Shown here: in pieces, positions 27,673 to 36,316 of the stretch
How the letters are laid out: each line of letters opens with the position of its first letter
How positions within the stretch are numbered: position 1 is the stretch's first letter
Assembly: GCA_021325455.1 (NCBI GenBank)
Contig: JAJPHD010000011.1
Location: 1-59,111 of the forward strand
Direction: 5' to 3'
Origin: Actinomycetota bacterium
GTDB lineage: Bacteria > Actinomycetota > Acidimicrobiia > Acidimicrobiales > JAJPHD01
DNA length: 59,111 nucleotides
Position numbers and translations under genes: made by a program
The notes under the pieces: generated by a model
The model's input: the letters and a program-made list of their open reading frames with translations, nothing else
What the model was told of the DNA's origin: nothing
Database searches by the model: none

Positions 27673-28814
27673 TTGAGGAGCCGCTTGGCAATCACCATCC
27701 TCTGCACCTGGTTGGTCCCCTCGTAGATCTGGGTGATCTTGGCGTCCCGCATCATCCGCTCCACCGGGAAGTCCTTCGTGTAGCCATAACCACCCAGCAT
27801 CTGTACCGCATCGGTGGTGACCGACATGGCGGTGTCCGACGCAAAGCACTTCGCCATGGCCCCCGCCATGGACAGCTCCTCGGGGCCTGCTCCCTCGTCA
27901 ATGAGGGTGCAGGCCTTGTACACGAGGCCCCGAGCAGCTTCGGTCCTCATGGCCATGTCGGCCAGCATGAACTGCAGGCCCTGGAACTCAGCAATGGGCC
28001 GTCCGAACTGATGGCGGCTACGCATGTAGGCGCTGGCGTAGTCGATGGCGCCCTGGGCTATTCCCACCGCCTGCGCCCCGATCGTGGGCCTGCTCCTGTC
28101 CAGGGTCCCCATGGCAATGTAGAACCCCTGGCCCTCATCACCGATGCGGTTGGCCGCCGGGACCCGTACCCCGTCGAGCAGGATCTCGCCTGTAGGGCTT
28201 CCCCGCACCCCGAGCTTCTCCTCCAGCTTGGTCACCTGCACCCCCCAGTCCTTCTCGACCAGGAAGCAGGAGATACCGCGGTGCCCAGCCGCCGGATCCG
28301 TCTTGGCGAACACGGTATAGGTGTCGGAGATGCCGGCATTGGTGATCCAGTACTTGGTACCTGTGATCACATAGGAGTCGCCGTCCCTAACGGCCCGCGC
28401 CTTCATTGAGGCCACATCCGAGCCTGCATCTGGCTCCGACAGGCAGTAGCTGGCCTGGGCTTCACCACTGGCCACCCGGGGGAGGTAGCGCTGCTTCAGC
28501 TCCTCGGATCCCCACCAGATGACCGGGATCATGCCCAGCTTGGAGATCAGCATCATCAGGCTCGTGGAGGCGCATACCCTGGCCAGCTCCTCGATCATTA
28601 TGGCCTGGGTCACATGGTCGGCCCCGACCCCTCCGTACTCGGCCGGCACGCCCATTGCGGGGAGGTCCATTGCCACGCAGGCGTGGAAGTTGTCCCAGGG
28701 GAACTCCCCCGCCCGGTCGACCTCGGCCGCCCGGGGGGCGATCTTGTCCTCGCAGAACTGTCGCAGCGAAGCACGGAACTGGCGCTGCTCCTCAGACAGG
28801 GTGATGTCTTGCAT
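27669..28814 (-). CDS. Acyl-CoA dehydrogenase
   Basis: A 381-residue FAD enzyme introducing an alpha,beta double bond into acyl-CoA. N-terminal LSEEQRQFRASLRQFCEDKIAPRAAEVDR, the FAD/substrate segment YCLSEPDAGSDVASMKARAV, GTKYWITNAG and the C-terminal MLGGYGYTKDFPVERMMRDAKITQIYEGTNQVQR are all typical. The catalytic base is Glu365 (IYEGTNQ). Short/branched-chain substrates (butyryl- or isovaleryl-type) are likely from this motif set but not proven. It is the first gene of a unit with archease. Confidence 0.94.
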   Translation of the reverse strand: MQDITLSEEQRQFRASLRQFCEDKIAPRAAEVDRAGEFPWDNFHACVAMDLPAMGVPAEYGGVGADHVTQAIMIEELARVCASTSLMMLISKLGMIPVIWWGSEELKQRYLPRVASGEAQASYCLSEPDAGSDVASMKARAVRDGDSYVITGTKYWITNAGISDTYTVFAKTDPAAGHRGISCFLVEKDWGVQVTKLEEKLGVRGSPTGEILLDGVRVPAANRIGDEGQGFYIAMGTLDRSRPTIGAQAVGIAQGAIDYASAYMRSRHQFGRPIAEFQGLQFMLADMAMRTEAARGLVYKACTLIDEGAGPEELSMAGAMAKCFASDTAMSVTTDAVQMLGGYGYTKDFPVERMMRDAKITQIYEGTNQVQRMVIAKRLLK

Positions 28815-28938
28815 GCCTACATCCTTCCACCGGATGAAGGGCGAAACAGCCCCGTCTTCGCTCGACCCCCGTGCCCACCCACGAAGGGCGGCAACCGCCC
28901 ACCTGTGCGGTCACGGGGCAGTCAGGGTGATGCCCCCT

Positions 28939-29079
28939 CTACCTCCTGCCCGGCCGGCGGCGGCGACGCCGCTTCTTCCCACCCAACCATGTCCGCGCCC
29001 ACCACGGCCCCACCCCCAGGCGTGCCCCACCCCGGCCAAAGCTGATCTTCAGCCACCGAGGCCCGACATAGAACCGCAT
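28939..29079 (-). CDS. Small highly basic protein, 46 residues
   Basis: ATG 29079 is preceded by GAGGAGG at good distance. The product begins MRFYVGPRWLKISFGRGGARLGVGPWWARTW and ends with a polybasic tail (GGKKRRRRRRPGRR). The alternating G/R/aromatic strand pattern faintly recalls small DUF4236-like beta proteins. The tail suggests binding to nucleic acid or acidic membrane lipid. It sits between two acyl-CoA dehydrogenase genes, on the strand opposite the second. I cannot assign a function. Confidence 0.5.
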   Translation of the reverse strand: MRFYVGPRWLKISFGRGGARLGVGPWWARTWLGGKKRRRRRRPGRR

Positions 29080-29193
29080 GGAACCCACCTCCTCACGCTC
29101 CATGTTGGCCCCGCCGGGCAGGCCACTGCCGTCGGCCTCGAGACGGAAGCACCGGGCGCTACCCTTGACCGGGCAGTCAAGAGGGAGGCGCCG

Positions 29194-30390
29194 ATGACAG
29201 CCGCGACGGACACCGGGAGGGCCCTGGTGCAGGAAAGCTTGGCGCAGCTGCTGGCCGAGCACGACCCTCGCTCCACTGCCGCCCCGGAGTTCTGGGGGGC
29301 CCAGTTCGACCTCGGGTTGGCCTGGGTCCACCACCCGGAGGGCTTGGGCGGCCTGGGTGCGTCCCGCTCGCTCCAGGAGGAGGTGGACCGGACGCTCAGA
29401 CGGGCCGGCGCCCCTTCCAACTGGCTGCGCAACCCGATAGGCATCGGCATGGCGGCTCCGACCGTGCTGGCCCATGGCAGTCACGAGCAGCGCCAGCGGT
29501 ACCTGCGACCCCTGTTCACGTGCGAGGAGATCTGGTGCCAACTGTTCAGCGAGCCTGGAGCCGGCTCCGATGTGGCCTCCCTCGCCACCCGTGCCGTGCG
29601 CCACGGGGAGGACTGGGTCGTGAACGGGCAGAAGGTGTGGACGACCTTGGCTCACGTGGCCAAGTGGGGGCTCCTCCTGGCCCGCAGCGACCCGGACCAG
29701 CCCAAGCACAAGGGGCTCACCTACTTCGTGGTGGACATGGGCGCTCCCGGCGTGGAGGTGCGGCCCCTGCGCCAGATAACCGGTGAGGCGGAGTTCAACG
29801 AGGTGTACTTCACCGACGTCCGCATCCCTGACTCCGAGCGGCTGGGGGGAGTCGGAGAGGGGTGGGGGGTGGCCATCACCACCCTCATGAACGAGCGGGT
29901 GTCGATTGGGGGGAACGTCATGCCCCGAGGGGCCGGGCCCATAGGGGAGGCGGTGCGTATCTGGCGGGAACGGGGGGGAGGCGACCCCGTGATGCGAGAC
30001 CGCCTCGTGAAGCTCTGGGTTCGGGCCGAGGCGTACCGGCTCACGAACCTCCGGGCCGCCCAGCTCCGCCGAGCCGGCACGCCAGGACCCGAGGGTTCGG
30101 TGGGAAAGCTGGCCTACGCCGAGCTCAACAAGGACATATGGGAGTGCTGCCTCGACATGCTGGGCTCTGAGGGGATGCTCTACTCCAGCTACGACATGAC
30201 CCGCCCCGGGGAGGCCGGCCTGGCCTGGGGCGGCGACATCCCCAGGACCTTCCTGCGGTCCCGGGCCAACTCCATCGAGGGCGGGACGTCCGAGATCATG
30301 AGGAACATCCTGGGTGAACGGGTCCTCGGACTGCCCGGCGAGCCCCGCGTGGACCGGGACCTCCCCTGGTCCCAGGTGCCGAGGAGCTGA
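29194..30390 (+). CDS. Acyl-CoA dehydrogenase family protein
   Basis: A 398-residue FAD enzyme of a different ACAD branch from the one at 27669. Motifs: FSEPGAGSDVASLATRAV, NGQKVWTTLAHVAKWGLLLARSD, FFxDVRIP-like YFTDVRIPDSERLGGVGEGW and the C-terminal SRANSIEGGTSEIMRNILGERVLGLP, with catalytic Glu362. This set matches FadE-type dehydrogenases of lipid and sterol degradation in actinobacteria. The ATG is behind GAGGGAGG; the open frame runs further upstream but without homology. Confidence 0.92.
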   Translation: MTAATDTGRALVQESLAQLLAEHDPRSTAAPEFWGAQFDLGLAWVHHPEGLGGLGASRSLQEEVDRTLRRAGAPSNWLRNPIGIGMAAPTVLAHGSHEQRQRYLRPLFTCEEIWCQLFSEPGAGSDVASLATRAVRHGEDWVVNGQKVWTTLAHVAKWGLLLARSDPDQPKHKGLTYFVVDMGAPGVEVRPLRQITGEAEFNEVYFTDVRIPDSERLGGVGEGWGVAITTLMNERVSIGGNVMPRGAGPIGEAVRIWRERGGGDPVMRDRLVKLWVRAEAYRLTNLRAAQLRRAGTPGPEGSVGKLAYAELNKDIWECCLDMLGSEGMLYSSYDMTRPGEAGLAWGGDIPRTFLRSRANSIEGGTSEIMRNILGERVLGLPGEPRVDRDLPWSQVPRS

Positions 30391-31228
30391 GGCCAGCCGC
30401 TGGGCACACCCCCACTGGGCGGCCTATCATGGGCTGACGGGGAGTCACCGAAGGGGGGAATTCCGTGAGCACCGTTCTCCACGGCGCGGGTCAGAGGCCC
30501 AGTCCTGGACCAAGGGCGCCCCACGTAGGCCCCGGCCCCTCTCCTGAGCGGGCCACCCCTGCTCATGGTCCGCCCCCCTCTGGTCCGGGCTGGGGGCCTG
30601 GTAGGGGCAGGGTGCCTGGTAGGGCCCGGTACGGGCGGGAGCCTTACGGGACCGGGGAAGGACCCTTCTGCGCTATCCCCTCCCCAACTGACGGCTCGGG
30701 CCGGCAGCACACCCTTGCAGATCTCAGCCCATCTCATGGCCAGCAAGGGGAGTTTCAACCCCCCATGCAGGCCAAGGTGAACACCGGAGAGGCCACGCGT
30801 CGGCGTGCGGGCACTCGAGCCCCTTTCGCCCGGCTGGTCGGGCTGACGCTTGGACCGCCTCGCCCATCGGGGGCCGGGGAGGGCCCGAGCGGTTCTCTGC
30901 ACCGTCCGGGCCCCTACAGCCACCCAGGGACGTGGCGCCGGCTCGTTTCGAGGCGCGACCTACCCACGACTGTCACGTTCAGCACTGCACACACTACCCC
31001 AGGCATCTGTTTGGTGCCGGCGCCCGTTAGGAAGGAGCCAGTTGTGCCGATACCAGGTTTGTCGGGCTACAGGGGCGCCCAGGGCGGGGCCCCGGTTTGC
31101 CTAGCCCCAAGACTCACTATGGACTGTCATGCTGCCTCACCTCCCCTCGCCGGGAATCCCAGCTTGCCGTTAGTCTGCCTCAACTTCCCCACCTCTCGCA
31201 GCCACTCCTCGGCTACAGTCGGTGTGCT
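30391..31228. other. Long intergenic region with one doubtful ORF
   Basis: About 840 bp. A 255-codon plus-strand frame (30465-31232) starts at GTG behind AAGGGGGG and its TGA overlaps the next start as GTGA. Its product is Pro/Gly/Arg/Ser-rich with no domain, and third-position bases lack the strong G/C bias of neighbouring genes, so I do not call it. Near-repeats of GGTGCCTGGTAGGG lie at about 30595-30630. The last 130 bp are less GC-rich and carry the promoter of the GGDEF gene. No known riboswitch core was recognised. Confidence 0.4.
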
Positions 31229-32536
31229 GTGAAGAACCCGTTGGGCGGGCCCCGTCGGCTCCGTCCGCACAACTTCTTGCGACTACCGCCCCGGGCTAGA
31301 CGCTACGTGCTCGCAGTAGACGCCCTTGCTCTTCTGATCCTTGGGCTATTGGTCAGCACGGTTACCTGGCGACCTGCTGACTGTGTTGCCTTTGGGGTCT
31401 TCGCAGGCTGCGCGGTTGTGAGCGTCGAGAGTTTCCGCCGAGTCGGAGCAACTCACCGACAGAGCAACCGTCCCTACCATGACCTCCTCGCAGCTTGCGT
31501 GTTCCCCGCGGCCATAGTGCTGCCTCCTGCCTTTGGTGCTCTCCTGCCAATCGCAGCCTATGGCCTGATCGAAGGCCGGGTGAACCGTCTACCTCTTGTA
31601 AAGCGTGTGTTCAACACCGCAATGTTCATACTCACAGCCGCAGGAGCGGCCCTAGCACATGACGCCATAGCACCCCCTCTCTCTCGGGTAGGCCTAACGG
31701 GCTTGGGCTCCAATCGCGAACTCGTTGCTCTGGCAACGGCGGGACTCGTTTACCTCCTTATTAACAAGGTGCTGATAATCGGAATTATCCGCAAGGTAGC
31801 TCCGGCCACACCTTGGAAGGCGTTGATCGGAGATCGAGAAGGCTGGGCACTCAACATCGTCGATGTCTGCGCAGGCATCGTTCTCGCCGTTGCCTGGTCC
31901 CTATCTCCCTTCCTGGTCGTGGTGGCACTAGCACCGATACTGCTCTTGCAGCGAGCTCTTGTTTACACCCACCTCGTGGAAGCAGTACGTACAGACTCTA
32001 AGACAGGGCTAGCTAATCCGGCCTACTGGCGCCAGGAAGCTGGTCGGGCTGTTGCCCGGGCGCAACGGGTAGGTCTGGCTGTATCCGTGCTCGTCGTGGA
32101 CCTGGATCGCTTCAAGATCATCAACGACCACCATGGGCATCTCGCCGGCGATGCTGTGCTTGCGGCAGTTGCCGACACGCTCCGACTTAGTGTCCGGCCC
32201 GGTGACCTGGTCGCTCGCTTCGGGGGTGAGGAGTTCACCGTTCTCCTGGTAGGTGCCGACCGCCAGACCGGCGCTGCTGTCGGTGAGCGAATAAGAGACC
32301 AGCTGGCCAAGATGTCCTGTCCGCTGCCAGGTGACGGTTGTCGAGTGCGAGTGACCGCGTCCGTAGGGTTGGCTGTCTGGGGGGAGGATGGGCTGGACCT
32401 CGAGGCTCTCCTCGGGGCTGCGGACGCCGCCATGTACCAGGCGAAAGCCGCTGGGGGCAACTGTATGCGCCTAGCGGCGCCCTCTCTGACCCAACCTGGC
32501 CAGGTTGAAGTGGTGCAGCGGCCAGCTGTCAGCTAG
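31229..32536 (+). CDS. Membrane diguanylate cyclase (GGDEF)
   Basis: A 435-residue protein starting at GTG. The N-terminal half (about 25-245) has six or more hydrophobic helices, a membrane sensor of unknown ligand. The C-terminal GGDEF domain (about 255-420) has DLDRFKIINDHHGHLAGD, the active-site variant GGEEF (332-336) and an intact inhibitory I-site RPGD (323-326), so it should make c-di-GMP under product feedback. Codon choice is visibly less GC-biased than in surrounding genes, suggesting recent acquisition. No EAL/HD-GYP gene lies nearby. Confidence 0.92.
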   Translation: MKNPLGGPRRLRPHNFLRLPPRARRYVLAVDALALLILGLLVSTVTWRPADCVAFGVFAGCAVVSVESFRRVGATHRQSNRPYHDLLAACVFPAAIVLPPAFGALLPIAAYGLIEGRVNRLPLVKRVFNTAMFILTAAGAALAHDAIAPPLSRVGLTGLGSNRELVALATAGLVYLLINKVLIIGIIRKVAPATPWKALIGDREGWALNIVDVCAGIVLAVAWSLSPFLVVVALAPILLLQRALVYTHLVEAVRTDSKTGLANPAYWRQEAGRAVARAQRVGLAVSVLVVDLDRFKIINDHHGHLAGDAVLAAVADTLRLSVRPGDLVARFGGEEFTVLLVGADRQTGAAVGERIRDQLAKMSCPLPGDGCRVRVTASVGLAVWGEDGLDLEALLGAADAAMYQAKAAGGNCMRLAAPSLTQPGQVEVVQRPAVS

Positions 32537-33474
32537 CCCGGCGTGTTCACCGTCTCCACCTGCGTCACGGATAGGGGTGCCGAGGAAGACGTTCTGAGGG
32601 CCGGAAAGGTCCCACTCTGGCCAAGTGTCGAGTGCCAGCCGATCGACCAGGACACCGTGGCAGTGACTGTGAGCCTGCGGGCGCTGTGGCGATACGAGTA
32701 AGTGCAAGGACTGCTGACCTCACCAGGGAACCAAGCCAGGCCTGGCCCGTCACAGACAACGCTATGACCGTCACCCATGTCCCAAGTCACAAAGGTGGGC
32801 CGAGCCGTCACCGTCGCCCTGACAGGACCTACCGCAGCTGTCACCCTCACCGGACGCCACATGTCTGGGTTGACCCACAGCCACGTCGAATAGTTGACAA
32901 TGGTGAGAGGCCCTACGCCGTTTATCTCGTCGGGATTGAAGTGAAGAGGACCTGGAGGAGGGAGCTGAGCCCTCGCTTCGGCTGCCCTGGCCACTTCGAG
33001 AGGGCTAGGAAGCAGCGCCGACGGGCGACTTGCGGAAGGTGTCCTCCCCGTCGAGATCCACACGTAGTTAAACCCACCTGCCTTGTAGGCCATCCCCGAC
33101 GTGTTTATGGCAAAGGCGTGAGCCGCAGAGCTGCCTGGTAGGGGCCCCGAGGTGCAGTAAACCGAGGCCCAGTATCCCTGTCCTCTATGAGACGGGATAC
33201 CGACTGTCACGGCCTGCTGGGCCGAGATCGCGTAATAACTGCAGCGTGGTGGAGTCGTGCCCCCGGTAGGGCGCATCGAGGCAGCCTCGGATCCGGACGC
33301 AGATCCTGAAGCGGAAGTGCCAGTGCTCACGCTCACACTGATCGTGCTTCCTGAGGCGCCAGGATTGACATGGTTGTTGTCAATGCCTCCGGCCCAAGCT
33401 TTGGATGTCGACATAGCGAAGACCATCGTATTCACGATGGCGATAACTAGGAGGGTGCGTGAAGTCCTTTGCAT
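32533..33474 (-). CDS. Secreted protein of unknown function
   Basis: A 313-residue protein with a signal peptide (about 1-28, ending KAWAGG), a Ser/Thr/Gly-rich linker and beta-rich domains. The C-terminal part (VRATVTARPTFVTWDMGDGHSVVCDGPG, CTYSYRHS, LTVTATVSW) looks like a PKD/Ig-type fold. Two Cys in the last part may pair. It overlaps the upstream lipoprotein gene by 28 nt and ends 4 nt inside the convergent GGDEF gene. Like them, it has lower GC than the rest of the window. A surface or pilus-assembly-like role is guesswork. Confidence 0.72.
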   Translation of the reverse strand: MQRTSRTLLVIAIVNTMVFAMSTSKAWAGGIDNNHVNPGASGSTISVSVSTGTSASGSASGSEAASMRPTGGTTPPRCSYYAISAQQAVTVGIPSHRGQGYWASVYCTSGPLPGSSAAHAFAINTSGMAYKAGGFNYVWISTGRTPSASRPSALLPSPLEVARAAEARAQLPPPGPLHFNPDEINGVGPLTIVNYSTWLWVNPDMWRPVRVTAAVGPVRATVTARPTFVTWDMGDGHSVVCDGPGLAWFPGEVSSPCTYSYRHSARRLTVTATVSWSIGWHSTLGQSGTFPALRTSSSAPLSVTQVETVNTPG

Positions 33475-34109
33475 GGTCCGGCCTTATCAGTTGATGGGCC
33501 TCCGGTTGAGCTCATGATGCGCCAACTAGCGGGTCTGTTAGGATCAGCGATAAGTGTGGCCCGGTAGCTTGTGAAGCCAGACTGTCCATATGGGGGGGGT
33601 GAAGCCTGTCCTGACGCCATTCTTACTCCGGCGTCCCAGGAGCAACCTTCCACAATGGCTATCGTCTTCTTCAAACTGTTGACTCTCACTGGCCACACCT
33701 CATAACGCCTTGGTCCAGCCCAACCACGGAGTTTGAAGCTAAGAAGAGTCTTCCTTACAAAGTCGAGGTTCGGATTTACGAGATAGCGGCCAAGTTGGGG
33801 CGAGTTGTAAGCTGGTGGGCGAGCCGCTTCAGCTCTGTAGACCGCCAACACATCCCTCTTCCACGCCTCCAACACCACCTCATCCCGCGACTCCGTGGTG
33901 GTCGTCACGCCCCTAGTGGTCGTAACACCCATGGTGCTCGCCGTTCCCGAAAGAGCCGAGGCGCTGGTAGACCGAACCGGCCGGGGCACCCGCGTGCCAG
34001 ACCCGCACGCGACGAGCCCGACGCCGCCAGCTGCCAGCGCCGCCACCAGCACCAGCGGCCTAAGCAGTCTCCCCCAGCCTGCCTCCCGGTCCCTCCCTGA
34101 CCCCAACAT
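33447..34109 (-). CDS. Putative lipoprotein, unknown function
   Basis: About 220 residues. The N-terminus has basic residues, a hydrophobic core and the lipobox LVAC, then a Thr/Ser-rich linker. The folded part contains VVLEAWKRDVLAVYRAEAARPPAYNSPQLGRYL and GPRRYEVWPVRVNSLKKTIAIVEGCSWD, ending RATLIADPNRPASWRIMSS. This pattern recalls small NTF2/SnoaL-like lipoproteins that accompany secreted proteins in actinobacteria. The ATG at 34109 directly follows GGAGGAG (short spacing); GTG 34175 is an alternative. It overlaps the next gene by 28 nt. Confidence 0.7.
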   Translation of the reverse strand: MLGSGRDREAGWGRLLRPLVLVAALAAGGVGLVACGSGTRVPRPVRSTSASALSGTASTMGVTTTRGVTTTTESRDEVVLEAWKRDVLAVYRAEAARPPAYNSPQLGRYLVNPNLDFVRKTLLSFKLRGWAGPRRYEVWPVRVNSLKKTIAIVEGCSWDAGVRMASGQASPPPYGQSGFTSYRATLIADPNRPASWRIMSSTGGPSTDKAGPCKGLHAPS

Positions 34110-34357
34110 CTCCTCCGGTCCTGCTGATCCGCTGCCGGCCAGGCAGCGCCTGCCGGCGATGCGGACACCAACCACCTGGGCCCCCTACTCCCCCTGGGAC
34201 CAAAGGCCGCTTCTCAAACGCTAGCCGCGCCACTCGCCCGGGGCCAGCGCCAGCAGAGCCCCGCCATGGACGGCAGAGGAAGCCAGTTGAGGCCGGAGAC
34301 TGAGCCCCCGGCCTTGCCGGGCGCCGTCTACCAGGATCTGAAGAAGGCAGTCCCAGA

Positions 34358-34403
34358 TCCGCGCGTGGTTACCGCCCAGATTGGGGGGGTAACCACGCGC
34401 GGA
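34358..34403. terminator. Perfect 16-bp-stem hairpin downstream of GH16 gene
   Basis: Arms 34358-34373 (TCCGCGCGTGGTTACC) and 34388-34403 are exact inverted repeats around a 14-nt loop. It lies between the GH16 gene stop (34628) and the lipoprotein start (34109), both on the minus strand, so it probably terminates the GH16 transcript. No U tract follows, as is common in high-GC actinobacteria. Confidence 0.65.
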
Positions 34404-34542
34404 ACCCCTTGCACAACGAGGATGGCGGGGATCCGTCCCTCAGCACTGCGGAAGGGAACTCCTCCCGGAGCTTGGCTTCCCCGTCTCGCCGATTGCCGCC
34501 CTGTCCCGCCCCCGGAGCGGCCGCCACCAGGAACCCGGTCCT

Positions 34543-34593
34543 GACCACGAGACCACGAGACCACGAGACCACGAGACCCCGAGACCCCGAGAC
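34543..34593. repeat. 8-bp tandem repeat, 6.4 copies
   Basis: GACCACGA is repeated four times exactly (34543-34574), then GACCCCGA twice, then GAC. It lies 35 bp beyond the stop of the GH16 gene. The unit is not a multiple of three and the tract is noncoding. It is a candidate variable-number locus. Confidence 0.9.
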
Positions 34594-34627
34594 GGGCCGG
34601 GCCCAAGAGCAGACAGCACCCGTCGCC

Positions 34628-36316
34628 TCAAGGCACCCGTTGCCAGGACCCCCAGTCCCCGTCGGTGCTGGGGCGGGTCCAGACCATGCCGTCCTGACCC
34701 AGTACGTAGACGGCCTGGGCGTAGGGCTGGCCGTTCGGTACCCAGGAGTAGCTGGCCGACGCCGGCCCGGACGTCAGGCTCCCGCCAAGGGGGTGCCAGG
34801 CCGACCAGCCTCCCGAGCCCTTCCACCACCGGTGCCACAGCTCGTTGTCCTTGGCGCTGCGGGCGAAGACCTCGACCACGCCCTGGCGGAACGACGATGC
34901 TGCTGGGCCCTGGCTGATGGTAGATCCCGCCGGAGCCCCGACGTTGACTATCTGGGTCCGCGCCCCGGCACCCCGGTACTCCCAGGCTGTGTGGTTGGCG
35001 CCTTGGACGAAGACGTCCAGGTCGCCCGGCCAGGGGAAGGTGCCCGACGGGGCACTCCCCGCCGCCACCTTTCCACCCCGGGAGAACCAGCCGCCCCCAG
35101 TCGCCGGCCGCTGCCACAGGGCGCCCTCGGGACCCCTTGCCAGGACCTCCACATGGCTGCCGTATGCAGCAAGGCCCGGCGGAGCCGAGATACGGCCGCC
35201 CAGCGAGTGCCAGGACGACCAATGGCCCTGGGCATAGGTAGCAGTCCACACGGCGTTGTCCAGCCCGCGCACCGCCACCTCCCATTCCCCATCCCCAAGC
35301 GAGACTGCGGCTGGTCCACCGACCGCCTCGCCTCCGGGGCCCCGAAGCAGCTGCCAGGCACCGTACCTGGACCGTACGGCCGCCTGCACTCGGCGACCGG
35401 GCGAGGTCACCGTCACCAGCTCGGTGCCGTTCCCGGCCCGGGCTGCACCTGCCGTCGTCCCTGGTGCAGGAGAAAGGGCCGGGGGAGGCGGCGGCGAGGT
35501 CGTGGAGGTGGTGGGGGGCGGTTGGGTGGTTGTGGTCGAAGGGGGCTGGGACACGTACTTGTAGATGGCCACATGGGCGACCCGATAGGTGGTGGGGTTG
35601 GTCGGGGTGACCCGAGGGTCCGCTATCTGCTCGTTGCTGGCCAGCACGAGGTGCATGGGAACCTGCGGAACGACCCCGGACCCCGTCACCTGTCCCGTCA
35701 CCTGCCCATTGAGAAGGTAGGTGATGACATCGGGAGTCCACTCCACCGTGATCGTCTGGAGCTGGTCGTAGTGCCCCGCCACCCGCTTCACTATCTGGTG
35801 ATTCACCCCGTTGGGCCCGTAATGCACGGTCTGCTGGTTCCAGGTCCTCTGCGGCCAGGCCGCGAACAGCTCCTGGAAGTCGACCTCGGGAGGCCACTCG
35901 GGGCCATCTGGCCACAAAGCGGCAAGGCACTTGGTCACCCCGTCGCTGATGCTAGTGGTAACCGAGAAGGCCCCGTACGTCTGGCCCTGGCGGAAGTTGA
36001 GGGCCCCGCCGTACCAGGTGGAGTCTCCCTCGGCCAGGCGGGCCTGGGACACGTGTATCTCCAAGCCGTTGCCGCCATAGGAGATCTGGGACGGGACCCA
36101 GTGGTGGGGCCCGGATGGCGCGTCGGTGGGCGTCCAATGGGCCGGGTCCGGCTGGGAGAAGTTGGTCTGGTAGACGAGCTGGAACTGAGGCCCGAGTTGG
36201 TCGGAGCTCGCCCCGGCTTGGCGCCCCGAGCTGTGGCTACCGCCGACGAAGGGATTGAGGCCGAAGGCAAAGAGGGCCCCAAGCAACGCCAGCTTCGTGT
36301 ATGAGAACTTGGACAT
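34628..36316 (-). CDS. Secreted GH16-family glycosidase with C-terminal lectin-like repeats
   Basis: A 562-residue exoprotein with an N-terminal signal/anchor (about 1-20). The GH16 domain (about 45-255) carries the catalytic motif E144-x-D-x-x-E149 (EVDFQE) and conserved WTPDVITYLLNG. It would cut beta-1,3/1,4-glucans or related polysaccharides. A Thr/Pro linker (about 256-285) leads to several propeller/tectonin-like repeats marked by WSSWHSLGG, WSAWHPLGG and WGSWQRVP, probably carbohydrate-binding. The ATG at 36316 follows AGGAGAAG; the frame extends upstream without homology. It may act on cell-wall or matrix polysaccharide. Confidence 0.88.
   Translation of the reverse strand: MSKFSYTKLALLGALFAFGLNPFVGGSHSSGRQAGASSDQLGPQFQLVYQTNFSQPDPAHWTPTDAPSGPHHWVPSQISYGGNGLEIHVSQARLAEGDSTWYGGALNFRQGQTYGAFSVTTSISDGVTKCLAALWPDGPEWPPEVDFQELFAAWPQRTWNQQTVHYGPNGVNHQIVKRVAGHYDQLQTITVEWTPDVITYLLNGQVTGQVTGSGVVPQVPMHLVLASNEQIADPRVTPTNPTTYRVAHVAIYKYVSQPPSTTTTQPPPTTSTTSPPPPPALSPAPGTTAGAARAGNGTELVTVTSPGRRVQAAVRSRYGAWQLLRGPGGEAVGGPAAVSLGDGEWEVAVRGLDNAVWTATYAQGHWSSWHSLGGRISAPPGLAAYGSHVEVLARGPEGALWQRPATGGGWFSRGGKVAAGSAPSGTFPWPGDLDVFVQGANHTAWEYRGAGARTQIVNVGAPAGSTISQGPAASSFRQGVVEVFARSAKDNELWHRWWKGSGGWSAWHPLGGSLTSGPASASYSWVPNGQPYAQAVYVLGQDGMVWTRPSTDGDWGSWQRVP

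Noticed and set aside
30391-31228. c-di-GMP, c-di-AMP or cobalamin riboswitch before the GGDEF gene
   Set aside because: I could not find the conserved core motifs of these classes on either strand; the spacer remains unexplained, not assigned.
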